64,000 nt of DNA from Deltaproteobacteria bacterium (GCA_029262415.1 JAJCZL010000013.1:1-64000); one strand, 5' to 3'; shown: positions 26,286 to 35,194, numbered from the stretch's first letter. The notes: generated by a model from the sequence alone, not told the origin. Numbers and translations: made by a program.

Positions 26286-27146
26286 TTACGGTCCGACTGC
26301 GGTTACTGAATGTGTGACAAACCCGAGTTCAGAACCGGGCATCAGGCTTAACTCGTCACTACCGAACTCTGCGTTGAGCGTTACTGGATCGGTTTGTATA
26401 TGCACTGCACCCGTGTCGCTAGCGGCGGGATTAACCTGGGTGAGTTCGAGCGTGATCGACGGCGGGGTTGCCGACCCCGCCGTCGCGCGCAGGATGCCGG
26501 TTACGCGCCCGTAGGCCCGCGCTCCAGGCGAGGCGACAAGGATTCCGCTTACGTCCTTGAGTTCGGTGGTGAGCGTGGCGACGAACGGTTCTCCCTCCCG
26601 GGAACCTATGGTACCGACCGGCGTGTTGATCCGCACGCCGAGTTTGGTGCCGGAGGCGATCTCAAGCCGAGTCATGCCGCCGCCTTGGTCGTCGGCGGGT
26701 GCGGCCTTAAGCGCCACCGATCCGCCAGCGCCGTGCCCGGCGCGTGACAATGACACGACGGTGAGGCCGTCGGTTTTCAGTTTCAGATCGGTGCGGCCGT
26801 CCAGCGTTGTCGGGACCACTTCGAAGGTCCGGCGTTTGCCCTCGATCGAGGTTGCGACGGCGATGACGCGCCCACTCGCTTGCTCGCAAAGCAGCTCGAT
26901 CTCGGCACCCTTCGCGATCAACGTGAGGCCCGCGGCTACGAGATCGTCGCCAAGTAGTGCGCTGCGTGTGCAAACCGGCACCGCATTCGTCGCATACCGA
27001 CGGATCTGGGTGGCGTAAATCTCGGTTCCGGAGGGAACACGTATGGAGCCGTGCGCGGCAGCCTGCCGCGGCCCGAGCGCGGACGCCATAAACAATGCGC
27101 AAGCAAAGGCTCCGCACAAAACCAGTCCTGCTCGCAGCCGCGTCAT
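26286..27146 (-). CDS. Secreted protein of unknown function
   Basis: I do not recognise this 286-residue protein. It begins with a clear signal peptide (LVLCGAFACALFMASAL, then RQAAAHG). The mature part is beta-rich, with repeated TIEG-like strands and two related segments (SGTKLGVRINTPVGTI and PGSELGFVTHSV) that resemble the PAGTxLxVRL strands of periplasmic carrier or VirB10-like domains. The ATG at 27146 overlaps the TGA of the folP-like gene (TGATG); a GTG sits one codon earlier. Translation is therefore coupled to the synthase, but a periplasmic partner for a folate enzyme has no obvious meaning. Confidence 0.65.
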   Translation of the reverse strand: MTRLRAGLVLCGAFACALFMASALGPRQAAAHGSIRVPSGTEIYATQIRRYATNAVPVCTRSALLGDDLVAAGLTLIAKGAEIELLCEQASGRVIAVATSIEGKRRTFEVVPTTLDGRTDLKLKTDGLTVVSLSRAGHGAGGSVALKAAPADDQGGGMTRLEIASGTKLGVRINTPVGTIGSREGEPFVATLTTELKDVSGILVASPGARAYGRVTGILRATAGSATPPSITLELTQVNPAASDTGAVHIQTDPVTLNAEFGSDELSLMPGSELGFVTHSVTAVGP

Positions 27147-27973
27147 CACGAGACGGTCGCCCCCAGCGCTTTGAGTATCTTGAACGCATCAGTGAGCGCG
27201 GCGACGTCGTGTGTGCGGATGTAGTCAACGCCCAGTGAGGCCGCGTAAAGCTCGGCGGCCAGCGTTGCACTGCCTCTCTGGTCTACATCGCGCCCGGTCA
27301 GCGCGCCGAGGAAGGACTTGTGCGACACCGACACGAGCACCGGCGTCGCAAACGCTTCGCGTAAAATGCCCAGACGTTGCAGGACGACGATCGAGGCTTG
27401 CGGGGTATTGCCCAGAAAGAACCCCATGCCGGGGTCGAGTACGAGGCGCTCACGCGCGATCCCTGCAGACTCCAGCGCGTGAATACGCTGCTCGAAGAAG
27501 TCGAGAATACCGGTCATGATTTCGCGTGCGTCGGTCGCAACGCGAGTTGCGTTACCGCGGCGCTGAACCGAGTGCATTGCGACGAGCAAGCAATCGGATG
27601 CTGCGAGTGCTTGGTAAGCTTCGGGCCGCGCGAAGCCTTCAATGTCGTTGAGCATTGCAACTCCTGCGGAGATCGCGAACGACTGCGTACCCGGCTGGAA
27701 AGAATCTACGCAAACCCGTATCCCCTCTTGGCGACACCGGTCTAGTAGCGGGGCGATGCGACTGATCTCTTTTGCAGCGCTTACGGGCGTCGCATCGGGG
27801 TGGCTCGAGGCCGGCCCGAATTCGACAGCGAAAGCGCCGTCTTCGTGAAGCGCGCGCGCGCGGCTGATGGCCGCTTCGGCGTCCAAATAGCGTCGGCCGT
27901 CGAGGAAGGAGTCCTCGGTTACGTTGACGATACCGACAATTCTAGGGACCGTAACCTTCACGTGACTCGTCAT
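27146..27973 (-). CDS. folP: Dihydropteroate synthase resembling Sul-type (sulfonamide-insensitive) enzymes
   Basis: Joins 4-aminobenzoate to hydroxymethyl-dihydropterin diphosphate in folate synthesis. The 275-residue TIM barrel has the family strands, but the motifs are those I recall for plasmid Sul1/Sul2 rather than housekeeping FolP: NVTEDSFLD (not NxTPDSFSDGG), EFGPASSHPDA (not DIGGESTRPGA), DSFQPGTQ, LNDIEGF, MHSVQRRG, DPGMGFFLGNTPQ and SVSHKSFLGA. The usual Arg of SRKS is His (residue 218). The late YIRTHDV keeps the phosphate-binding Arg. The ATG at 27973 is used. It heads an operon with a secreted protein, a VOC protein and a broken nitroreductase. Whether it is the cell's only synthase cannot be seen from this window. 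Confidence 0.9.
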   Translation of the reverse strand: MTSHVKVTVPRIVGIVNVTEDSFLDGRRYLDAEAAISRARALHEDGAFAVEFGPASSHPDATPVSAAKEISRIAPLLDRCRQEGIRVCVDSFQPGTQSFAISAGVAMLNDIEGFARPEAYQALAASDCLLVAMHSVQRRGNATRVATDAREIMTGILDFFEQRIHALESAGIARERLVLDPGMGFFLGNTPQASIVVLQRLGILREAFATPVLVSVSHKSFLGALTGRDVDQRGSATLAAELYAASLGVDYIRTHDVAALTDAFKILKALGATVS

Positions 27974-28010
27974 GCCAGCTTGTACTGAACGGTACGCAGA
28001 AAAAAGGGCA

Positions 28011-28042
28011 AAAAAAGGCCGCACACCCGAAGGTGCGCGGCC
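28011..28042 (-). terminator. Intrinsic terminator after the OmpA-like gene
   Basis: Read on the minus strand, an 11-base stem (28017-28027 with 28032-28042, one G-U pair) with a TTCG tetraloop is followed by a run of six T, then GCCC and a further run of T. It lies 28 bases past the OmpA-like stop and separates that gene from the folP operon. Confidence 0.85.
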
Positions 28043-28069
28043 TGATCTCAACGTCGCTCGAAAGTTTCG

Positions 28070-28594
28070 TTACATCTGGTTCATCTCGACGCGTCGGTTC
28101 TTGGCACGACCTTCTTTCGTCGAGTTGTCGGCGATCGGGTTGCTTTCGCCGAAACCCTTCGAGCTGAGCGAGGCACCGCTGGCACCACGGTCGATCAGGT
28201 ACTGACGGACCGATGCTGCGCGCCGCTCGGAGAGCTGCATGTTATACGCATCAGCACCAGCGGAGTCCGCGTGGGCCTCGATGCGAATTTGACGCTTGGG
28301 GCAGCGGCGCAGTGCTTCGGCCACCGTGTCGAGCGTGACCGCAGACGACGGGCGAACCGCCGCGCTGTTGCTCTCGAAGTTTACGTTGGGAAGCGTGATG
28401 TTCCCTGCGCAAGGATCGGGAATCGCAGCCATTTTCTTGGGCGCGGGCGGAGGCGGCGGAGGAGGCGGAGCTTCCGCCTTCTTCATCTTGCAAACCGGAC
28501 CACCTGCCCACGTGCACGGGCCGCTGTTGGCCGAGCAAGCAGCCAGGAAACTCACCGCGACACCGACTATCAATAATTGTGTCGTTCTCACCAT
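28070..28594 (-). CDS. OmpA-family peptidoglycan-binding lipoprotein
   Basis: A 174-residue lipoprotein whose signal peptide ends in VSFLAAC (Cys20). A Pro-rich hinge (eight Pro) leads to an OmpA C-terminal domain (residues 63-174): VNFESNSAAVRPSS, RIEAHADSAGADAYNMQLSERRAASV, the helix YLIDRG and NRRVEM. The Asp and Arg that bind diaminopimelate are present (HADSAG, NRRVE). It should tether the outer membrane to peptidoglycan, like Pal. Two extra cysteine-containing stretches (GPCTWAGGPVCKM, DPCAGN) precede the domain. AAAGGAG lies 5 bases before the ATG. Confidence 0.92.
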   Translation of the reverse strand: MVRTTQLLIVGVAVSFLAACSANSGPCTWAGGPVCKMKKAEAPPPPPPPPAPKKMAAIPDPCAGNITLPNVNFESNSAAVRPSSAVTLDTVAEALRRCPKRQIRIEAHADSAGADAYNMQLSERRAASVRQYLIDRGASGASLSSKGFGESNPIADNSTKEGRAKNRRVEMNQM

Positions 28595-29046
28595 TTGTAC
28601 TCCTTTATTTCCTCAATACCGGGGGTCTTCTCATCCGCGTCGGCTCTCACTGCCCAATCATCGGTTTAGCTCCGAACGATTGTCGGCCAGCTGTGGGACA
28701 GACGCACGCCAGAGGAGGGATCCGCCGGTACGGCGGTACTTTTCTCACTTTCGGAGCAGGGTTTCAACTCAAACGGGTGAAACCGAGCTCCGCGGCAAGG
28801 CGGCAATGGGGCTCTCGCAGCCCGCGCGGACGAGTTCTGATTGCGTAGCGATGATATGTTACTCGCTTCCGACGGTCGCGGCGACGCAGCGTAACGCCTT
28901 TTGCCACCACGACTTAGCAGTGTGTACATTTTTGTTACACTGTCCTGACCAAGCCGAGAACGGTGGCGGTGCCGGTGTGAAGATTCGCCTGGATTGCGTA
29001 GAATGCGGCCTCGCCGACGTACCGGCGCGTGAGCCGGAGACAGACC
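28595..29046. other. Intergenic region between divergent envelope genes
   Basis: 452 bases hold the promoters of the OmpA-like gene (minus) and the CNNM/CorC gene (plus). I see no gene. A short inverted repeat, GTGTA-N9-TACAC, at about 28921-28939 lies about 110 bases before the CNNM start and could be an operator. A small hairpin CCGCCG-GTA-CGGCGG is near 28721. Long open frames on the plus strand read through it without family content. Confidence 0.4.
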
Positions 29047-30417
29047 ATGAGCAGTTCTTTTCTCGATCTATCTTATCTGGCGGTCGCCGTCGCGCTGCTT
29101 TTCGTCAACGGTTTCTTCGTTGCCGCCGAGTTCGCGCTCGTGAAAGTGCGTCTCGGGCGGATCGATCATTTCGTCAGCGAAGGTCGCCCTTTTGCCACCA
29201 CCGCCAAGTGGCTGGTCGTCAATCTCGACGCAGCGCTCGCTGCCTGTCAACTGGGAATTACCATTGCATCGCTCGGGCTCGGCTGGATCGGTGAGCCGGC
29301 AATCGCGCGCTTGCTCGGTCCCGCCGTTCACGCGGTCGGGATACATTCGGAGAAGGTCGTTCATCTGATCTCGTTCACAGTCGCGTTTTCGATAATCACC
29401 GCCGGCCATCTCGTCCTCGGCGAACTCGCGCCGAAGACGTTCGCGATCCGTAGACCGGAAATCATAGCGCTTTGGTGCGCGCCGTTCCTCAAGGCCTTTT
29501 ACGTCGCTTTTTATCCAGTGCTCTTTGTGCTCAACGGCGCTGCCACGCTCTTGGTTCGGAAGTTCGGTGTTGACCCAGCCGACGCAGGCGACGAACCGCA
29601 CAGCGAGAACGAACTGCGTGCGCTGCTTGCGCAGGCCCACGTCCACGGTGAGTTGACTCGCAGCGAGCATCAGATGCTCAACGCCGTCTTCGAGTTCGAC
29701 GACATGGTCTGCCGGCGCGTGATGATTCCGCGCGGTGACGTCGTGTGGTTTGATATCAACGCTTCAATTTCCGAAGTCCTCGATCTTGCGTGTCGTGCAA
29801 AGCACACGCGTTATCCGGTCTGCGACGGATCGCTCGACCAGGTACTCGGCGTCATTCACCTCAAAGATCTCCTGGTTTTGGCCAGGTCGGAGCAGAGGAG
29901 TCTTCGCGATGCGCTGCGCAAGCCGCACTACGTTCCCGAGACGATGCCGGTCAGCCGGCTGCTTAAATACTTCCAAGCGGTGCGGCAGCACCTAGCCTTT
30001 GTCGTTGACGAGTACGGCACCGTCGTCGGCGTTGCTACACTAGACTCCGTGCTCGCGCCGATCGTCGGTTCTGTTGAAGATGAATTCGACGCGAGCATGG
30101 CAGAGATCATTCCATCGGGGTCCGGGCAGTATATTGTTCTGGGATCGACTTCGATTGAAGTCGTTGAGCGTCGCCTGGGCCTGGACTTTGGGGAACAGCA
30201 GGCGGACACGCTATCTGGGCTTCTTGTCGATGAGCTTGACCGCATTCTTAGCGTCGGAGACGTCGTCGATTTGCCCGGCGCTACGGCTGAAGTCGTCGAC
30301 GTCAGAGGCGCGCGCGCCGCGCGGATACGCCTGACAGTAGTGGCGGCAACCACCGGTGAGGTTGATCGCAACGTTGGGGCAGGTGGAGACGGGGGGCGAC
30401 GCGGCGAGCCCACATGA
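29047..30417 (+). CDS. CNNM/HlyC/CorC-family membrane protein
   Basis: A 456-residue inner-membrane protein. Residues 1-190 are the CNNM (DUF21) domain with about four helices and the conserved LFVNGFFVAAEFALVKVR and LGWIGEPAIA segments. Two CBS domains follow (VMIPRGDVVWF to LGVIHLKDLL; then VVDEYGTVVGVATLDSVL), and then a CorC/HlyC domain (PSGSGQYIVLGSTSIEVVERRL). The family exports or senses magnesium or cobalt ions, with CBS domains binding ATP-Mg. I chose the ATG at 29047 (GGAGA upstream) over a GTG 18 bases earlier. A ligase gene follows 18 bases after its stop. Confidence 0.93.
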   Translation: MSSSFLDLSYLAVAVALLFVNGFFVAAEFALVKVRLGRIDHFVSEGRPFATTAKWLVVNLDAALAACQLGITIASLGLGWIGEPAIARLLGPAVHAVGIHSEKVVHLISFTVAFSIITAGHLVLGELAPKTFAIRRPEIIALWCAPFLKAFYVAFYPVLFVLNGAATLLVRKFGVDPADAGDEPHSENELRALLAQAHVHGELTRSEHQMLNAVFEFDDMVCRRVMIPRGDVVWFDINASISEVLDLACRAKHTRYPVCDGSLDQVLGVIHLKDLLVLARSEQRSLRDALRKPHYVPETMPVSRLLKYFQAVRQHLAFVVDEYGTVVGVATLDSVLAPIVGSVEDEFDASMAEIIPSGSGQYIVLGSTSIEVVERRLGLDFGEQQADTLSGLLVDELDRILSVGDVVDLPGATAEVVDVRGARAARIRLTVVAATTGEVDRNVGAGGDGGRRGEPT

Positions 30418-30435
30418 TACCATGATCGAGTAGTC

Positions 30436-31599
30436 ATGCTCGGAGACCAGCCGTTTACGCTCGGGATCGAGGAGGAGTACCTCCTGGTTGATCCCGCCAC
30501 TCGCAACCTGACCCGCGAAGCCCCTCCGGGTCTCCTCAAGGAGTGCGAAGCCCGGGTCGGTGGCCAGGTCACGCCCGAGTTTCTGCAGTCCCAAATAGAG
30601 GTCGGCACCAGCGTCTGTACTTCGGTGCAGGACGCACGGCGCCAGCTGGCATTCCTGCGGCGCACGGTGTCTTCGGTTGCCGAAGAGTACGGGCTCGCGA
30701 TCATCGCCGCGTCTACACATCCCTTTGCGCACGCCGGTGACCAGCGCACCACCAGCAAGGAACGTTACCGCATCTTGGCGCGTGACTTTCAAGGCATTGC
30801 GCGTCGCCTTGTCATCAGCGGTATGCACGTACACGTCGGGGTCAACGACGAAGACCTACGCATTGATCTGATGACGCAGGCGCGCTACATCCTTCCCCAT
30901 CTGCTCGCATTGAGTACTTCGTCGCCGTTCTGGGAGGGGCAGCGCACCGGACTCATGTCCTACCGAATAGCGGTTTGGGATGAGATGCCGCGTACTGGTT
31001 TGCCCGAAGCGTTCGATAGCTACGGAGAGTACCAACGTCATGTGCAAGCGCTGGTCGAGGCCGGGCTGCTCGAGGATGCGACCAAGATCTGGTGGGACAT
31101 CCGGCCTAGCGCGCGTTTTCCGACCCTCGAGATGCGTATCACCGACATCTGTACGCGGTTGGATGACGCTGTATGTATCGCTGCTCTGTACGCGTGTTGG
31201 CTGCGGATGCTTTTCCGTCTACGCCGCGACAACCTTCGCTGGCGAAGGTACTCGGCGATGCTGATCAGTGAGAACCGTTGGCTTGCGCAACGCTATGGCT
31301 TGGCCAAAGGGCTGGTTGATTTCGGTGCAGGGCGCTTAGTGCCGTACGCCGACCTGTTGGCGGAAATCCTCGGGATAATAGCCGAGGATGCGCTGGCGCT
31401 TGGCTGTGAGGATGAGGTCGCCCACGCCCGCAAAATTGTTGCGCGTGGCACCAGTGCGGATCTCCAGCTTCGCGTCTATGACGCGGCCGTTGCCGGCGGC
31501 GCCTCCGACGAGGAAGCGTTGATTCAAGTGGTCGATGTGTTGATTGCCGAAACCATGTCCTCGTGTGACGATGCCGCGCGGCCGGATCCGCCGAGCTGA
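30436..31599 (+). CDS. ybdK: YbdK-type carboxylate-amine ligase (GCS2 family)
   Basis: A 387-residue ligase of the glutamate-cysteine-ligase 2 family. The ATP/glutamate-site signatures are FTLGIEEEYLLVDP at the start, QSQIEVGTSVC, SGMHVHVGV and the TLEMRITDIC stretch near residue 230. YbdK of E. coli has weak gamma-glutamylcysteine synthetase activity, so this may make glutathione precursors or another gamma-glutamyl amide. The start GTG or ATG region at 30436 follows the CNNM gene by 18 bases, so the pair is probably one transcript. Confidence 0.9.
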   Translation: MLGDQPFTLGIEEEYLLVDPATRNLTREAPPGLLKECEARVGGQVTPEFLQSQIEVGTSVCTSVQDARRQLAFLRRTVSSVAEEYGLAIIAASTHPFAHAGDQRTTSKERYRILARDFQGIARRLVISGMHVHVGVNDEDLRIDLMTQARYILPHLLALSTSSPFWEGQRTGLMSYRIAVWDEMPRTGLPEAFDSYGEYQRHVQALVEAGLLEDATKIWWDIRPSARFPTLEMRITDICTRLDDAVCIAALYACWLRMLFRLRRDNLRWRRYSAMLISENRWLAQRYGLAKGLVDFGAGRLVPYADLLAEILGIIAEDALALGCEDEVAHARKIVARGTSADLQLRVYDAAVAGGASDEEALIQVVDVLIAETMSSCDDAARPDPPS

Positions 31600-31604
31600 A
31601 TCGA

Positions 31605-32073
31605 TCAGCCGGGTAGTTCGGATTCGTCAAGCAACTCAAGCGCGAGTTCGGCTTGGGCTCCACGCAGCCTGTGCTTGGTTTCGATGTAGGCTTGCGGGTT
31701 GATGGCAGAGAAAGGGACGGCTGCTTGCCCGGCAGCGGCTGACAGTTCTTCGGTGCTGTTCGCGAGCCCGTTGTAGATGCCTAGGGCGTGGGCCTGTTCG
31801 GGTGTGTAGCTGCGCGCCTGAAGGAGCAGCGGCGAAAGTTCGTGCCATGCCGCGTATGTCGTCGGCGCCGAGCGAGGCCATGCGCTTTACGTCAAGGCCG
31901 CCGGAGAAGAAACCTTCGCGGCCGGAGATGACGATCGCTGATGCGCCGTCGCTTGCGGCCCGGTCGAGTGCACCGTTGAGCGCTTCGAACCACGCGGGGT
32001 GCATCGCGTTCGCCCTACTGTCGTCGAGTCGGATTCGCGCGACGCGATTCTCAAAGGCGTAGGAAATCGCCAA
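31605..32073 (-). pseudogene. Enoyl-CoA hydratase/isomerase gene with internal deletion
   Basis: The TTG at 32073 starts a crotonase N-terminus: VARIRLDDSRANAMHPAWFEAL, then GREGFFSGGLDVKRM, up to RTFAAA. There the family sequence jumps. The shifted frame reads LLLQARSYTPEQAHALGIYNG, AAVPFSAINPQAYIETKHRLR and ends ELLDESELPG at 31605, which is a crotonase C-terminus. About 100 residues that include the catalytic Glu positions and CoA-site helix are missing, and the two halves are out of frame. The join is near 31830-31845. No functional hydratase can be made. Confidence 0.82.
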
Positions 32074-32076
32074 GGC

Positions 32077-32502
32077 TTAGCGCCAGCCCGCGGTCTGGTA
32101 GCCGCGCTCGGTTAGACACCTCTCAATATATTTGCGCGTGGCGGCGTCAGGACCACGATTGCTGCCGCGAAACAATCCGCGTACCAATCCGCCTGCCGCG
32201 CCACCTGCCGCGCCGGCTGCGGCCCCCTTTCCTGCGTTTCCGTAGACAGCCCCGGCAGCCGCGCCCGCGGCACCACCGACGGCCGCGTTCTCCGCGCTGC
32301 GGCGTCCGACGTCGCCGCCGCCCGATCCGTAGATGCCGCTGTCCTTGGCCATCGCGATGCACGAGTCGATGGCGTTGTTTGCGCGGGCCCGGTCAGTGGC
32401 TGCATTGTTGGATCGCGGATACACTACCGGGCGCTGCGTTCCGCAAGCCGAAATCATCAGGGCCGCAACCGCGGCGCAGAGGATGCTTCGAGTCATGCTC
32501 AT
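32077..32502 (-). CDS. Glycine-zipper lipoprotein
   Basis: A 141-residue lipoprotein. The signal peptide ends in ALMISAC (Cys20). A short polar part with two cysteines (DSCIAMAKDSG) leads to a Gly/Ala-rich region (residues 72-108) with repeated GxxxG patterns, the glycine-zipper type that packs in membranes (as in SlyB/OsmB-like proteins). The last 30 residues (DAATRKYIERCLTERGYQ) are a conserved C-terminal tail seen in proteins of this kind. Function unknown; probably outer-membrane stability or stress. The stop is 3 bases from the hydratase remnant's start, and both are read leftward. Confidence 0.82.
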   Translation of the reverse strand: MSMTRSILCAAVAALMISACGTQRPVVYPRSNNAATDRARANNAIDSCIAMAKDSGIYGSGGGDVGRRSAENAAVGGAAGAAAGAVYGNAGKGAAAGAAGGAAGGLVRGLFRGSNRGPDAATRKYIERCLTERGYQTAGWR

Positions 32503-32773
32503 GCGACTATCGGTGACACAACCCGCGGCGATCGGCAAGGGTCGGCGCTTGGGCCGGCAGTAACCCCCGTATGCTCCGGCATTCCGTTGAACTATTCGTG
32601 GCGACCGGTTCGCCCGTCGTGCACCCACGTGGAGGGTTGGGAGCGCAGATGCGCGCGAACTCAGTTGCCGCATCGCCGGACACCAGGTAGTTGTGCGAGG
32701 ATACCCGGCGAAAGAACCCGTCTCTCGGGCAACCCCAACGGTGCCGAGATCACGGACAAAGGACAAATAGGCG

Positions 32774-35194
32774 ATGTACTTGAGTAAGGTCCAAGCGCGA
32801 GCGCGCCGCGTGCTCGCAGCGACAGCGGTGTTGATGTTTGCAATCACGGTCGCGCACGCTCAACCCGAACAGGACTGGATTCGCACGGAAGTTCGCGACG
32901 ACTGTCTCTCGTATAATCCTCTCCGGACGCCGCTATTCGGCGAGACCCACGTACACACCTCTTACTCGGGCGACGCGAGAATACTGAAGCTACGCACGAC
33001 CCCGCGCGATTCTTACGCCTTCGCGAAGGGAGCCGCCCAGGATCTTCCACCCTACGATGTGCTCGACGTAGCGACGCGCAGTTATCAAATGAACCGGCCG
33101 CTCGATTGGATGGCCGTGAGCGATCACGCCGAACAATTCGGCGAGACGCAAATCTGCTTCGACAACAGCTTCACCGGATACACTACGAGTCTCTGTGTCG
33201 ATCTCCGCGACCAAATCGCCCTGCCCCCGGCGCCCCCCGGACCCCTACCGCCGATCTTTGCCACTTTCTTGCTCCCCCTCAGCGCCGAAGACCCGGTACG
33301 GTTCACCCAGGTCTGTGGCGCGAGCAATGCGGACTGCCTGAGTGAGGCGAGTTTTATCTGGCAGGACACGCAAGATGCGGCCGAAGAGAACTACGACCGT
33401 TCCGATGCGTGCACGTTCACGTCGTTTGTGGCCTACGAATGGACGTCCCAAACCGGCGGCGACAACATTCACAGGAACGTCATCTTCCGAAACGCCGAGG
33501 TGCAAGGGATCCCGACCTCAGCCTATGAGACGACCGACGACGCGGTGTTCCGCGATACCCTCGACGCCGAATGTACCAACCTCGCGGGTAACTGTGAGCT
33601 GATCGCGATCCCCCACAACGGCAATACGAGTCGCGGTCTCATGTGGCAGACGACGCTGAGGGACGGCAGCCCGATGACGTTGGCTTACGCCGAGCAAAGA
33701 GCACGGCTGGAGCCGATCGTTGAGATGTTTCAGAGCAAGGGGAACTCGGAGTGCAAATTTGGTTTTCCGAGCACGGACGAAGATTGCCGTTTCGAGTCGA
33801 TGGGTAGGGCTCAGAACTTTGCAACGTACAACCCGAACCAGGTATTCCAGCCTCTCTCGTTCGTTCGTGAGGCCTTGAAGGAAGGCTTCGCCCTCGAAGC
33901 CGATCTCGGCGTGAATCCGTTCAAGTTTGGGTTCATCGGCAGCACCGACGGACACAGCAACCTGCCGGGTGCGGTCAGTGAGGAAGATTACTCTCAGGCC
34001 GGGCACTTCGGGGCATCGAGTACGCAAAACGAATGGGCGCTCGAGAACGAGAATACCAACGGGATCGAGGCTAATCCCGGCGGTTTGGCCGTCGTGTACG
34101 CGGAAGAAAACTCACGTGACGCCATATTTGCGGCGATGAAACGCCGCGAGACCTACGCGACCAGCGGACCGCGCATCGTTGCGAGGATGTTTGCCGGCCG
34201 CATGCCCAAGGATCTGTGCGACGATGTCGGTTTCACCACCGAGGGTTACAGCAGGGGCGTTCCGATGGGCGGAGAAATCGGTCCCGTAAAGGGCAAGAAA
34301 AGCCCGAGGTTTGCCATCTTGGCCAACAAAGATCCCGGTGGCAACGGCGATCCGTCCGTTCCGCTCCAGCGCATCGAGGTCGTCAAGGCTTGGGTTGACG
34401 GTTCAGGCGTGCGCCAGGAAAAAGTCTTTCTGGCTGCCGGGACGAAGGCGGACAAGAGTGACGCTGGTGTTGACCTATCGACCTGCGCGCCACAGGGGAC
34501 CGACGGTTTCGACAGCCTGTGTGCGGTCTGGTCGGATCCTTCTTTCAAGGCGAGCGAGAACGCCGCGTACTATGCCCGCGTAACGCAGAACCCGACCTGC
34601 CGTTGGCACCAGTACACCTGCAACGAGCACGCGGCGTCGTATGACTGCAGCGATCCGTTCTCCGTCCCCATAAGCTTTCGCAACTGTTGTGATAACTTCT
34701 CTGACTGGCCGAGGACGATCCAGGAACGGGCATGGACTTCGCCGATCTTCTACGAACCGGGCAGAGCCGGTGTCGGCAAGGCGATACTCAAGTACGGCAA
34801 GAACGGCGGCGACGACAAGCTAAAGCTGAGCGCGACGATCGGCAGGCTTCCCGCCACGTTCGACGTTAGCGTGGACGCCCTCACGGTCACCCTGCGTGAC
34901 GACGACGCGTTCTTCAATGTCACAATTCCCGCCGGGACGTTGATACCAGTAGGCAACGGGACGAAATTTAAGTACAAGGACTCGACCGGTGCTCTCGGCG
35001 GCATCAAGACCGCGCTTCTCAAGACCAGCACTACGAAGCAGAGCGAACTCAAGATTACGACGGTCAAAATGGATCTATCCGCGGCTGAGGCCAACAACCA
35101 CGACGTCGAGTTCGAGATCGCGAGTGGGTCGTACCAGTCGATCGACAAGACGCCATGGGAGTACGACGGCAAGAGCCTCAGGATACCGAAGTAA
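32774..35194 (+). CDS. DUF3604-domain secreted protein (PHP-like metal-binding)
   Basis: An 806-residue secreted protein with a signal peptide ending in VAHAQP. It opens with LFGETHVHTSYSGDA, a metal-binding HxH motif as in PHP phosphoesterases. It continues with DWMAVSDHAEQFGE, IPHNGN and FGFIGSTDGHSNLPGAV, all conserved in DUF3604. The end of that family (RAWTSPIFYEP) is at about residue 660. A C-terminal beta-domain of about 140 residues follows, similar in style to the last domain of the secreted protein at 4.1-5.9 kb. Enzymatic role unknown; a periplasmic hydrolase is likely. It overlaps the start of the parvulin gene. Confidence 0.88.
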   Translation: MYLSKVQARARRVLAATAVLMFAITVAHAQPEQDWIRTEVRDDCLSYNPLRTPLFGETHVHTSYSGDARILKLRTTPRDSYAFAKGAAQDLPPYDVLDVATRSYQMNRPLDWMAVSDHAEQFGETQICFDNSFTGYTTSLCVDLRDQIALPPAPPGPLPPIFATFLLPLSAEDPVRFTQVCGASNADCLSEASFIWQDTQDAAEENYDRSDACTFTSFVAYEWTSQTGGDNIHRNVIFRNAEVQGIPTSAYETTDDAVFRDTLDAECTNLAGNCELIAIPHNGNTSRGLMWQTTLRDGSPMTLAYAEQRARLEPIVEMFQSKGNSECKFGFPSTDEDCRFESMGRAQNFATYNPNQVFQPLSFVREALKEGFALEADLGVNPFKFGFIGSTDGHSNLPGAVSEEDYSQAGHFGASSTQNEWALENENTNGIEANPGGLAVVYAEENSRDAIFAAMKRRETYATSGPRIVARMFAGRMPKDLCDDVGFTTEGYSRGVPMGGEIGPVKGKKSPRFAILANKDPGGNGDPSVPLQRIEVVKAWVDGSGVRQEKVFLAAGTKADKSDAGVDLSTCAPQGTDGFDSLCAVWSDPSFKASENAAYYARVTQNPTCRWHQYTCNEHAASYDCSDPFSVPISFRNCCDNFSDWPRTIQERAWTSPIFYEPGRAGVGKAILKYGKNGGDDKLKLSATIGRLPATFDVSVDALTVTLRDDDAFFNVTIPAGTLIPVGNGTKFKYKDSTGALGGIKTALLKTSTTKQSELKITTVKMDLSAAEANNHDVEFEIASGSYQSIDKTPWEYDGKSLRIPK

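Noticed and set aside
28296-29294. 332-residue plus-strand frame
   Set aside because: It overlaps the OmpA-like gene in antisense and the CNNM gene in another frame; composition is Arg/Ser-rich with no motif.
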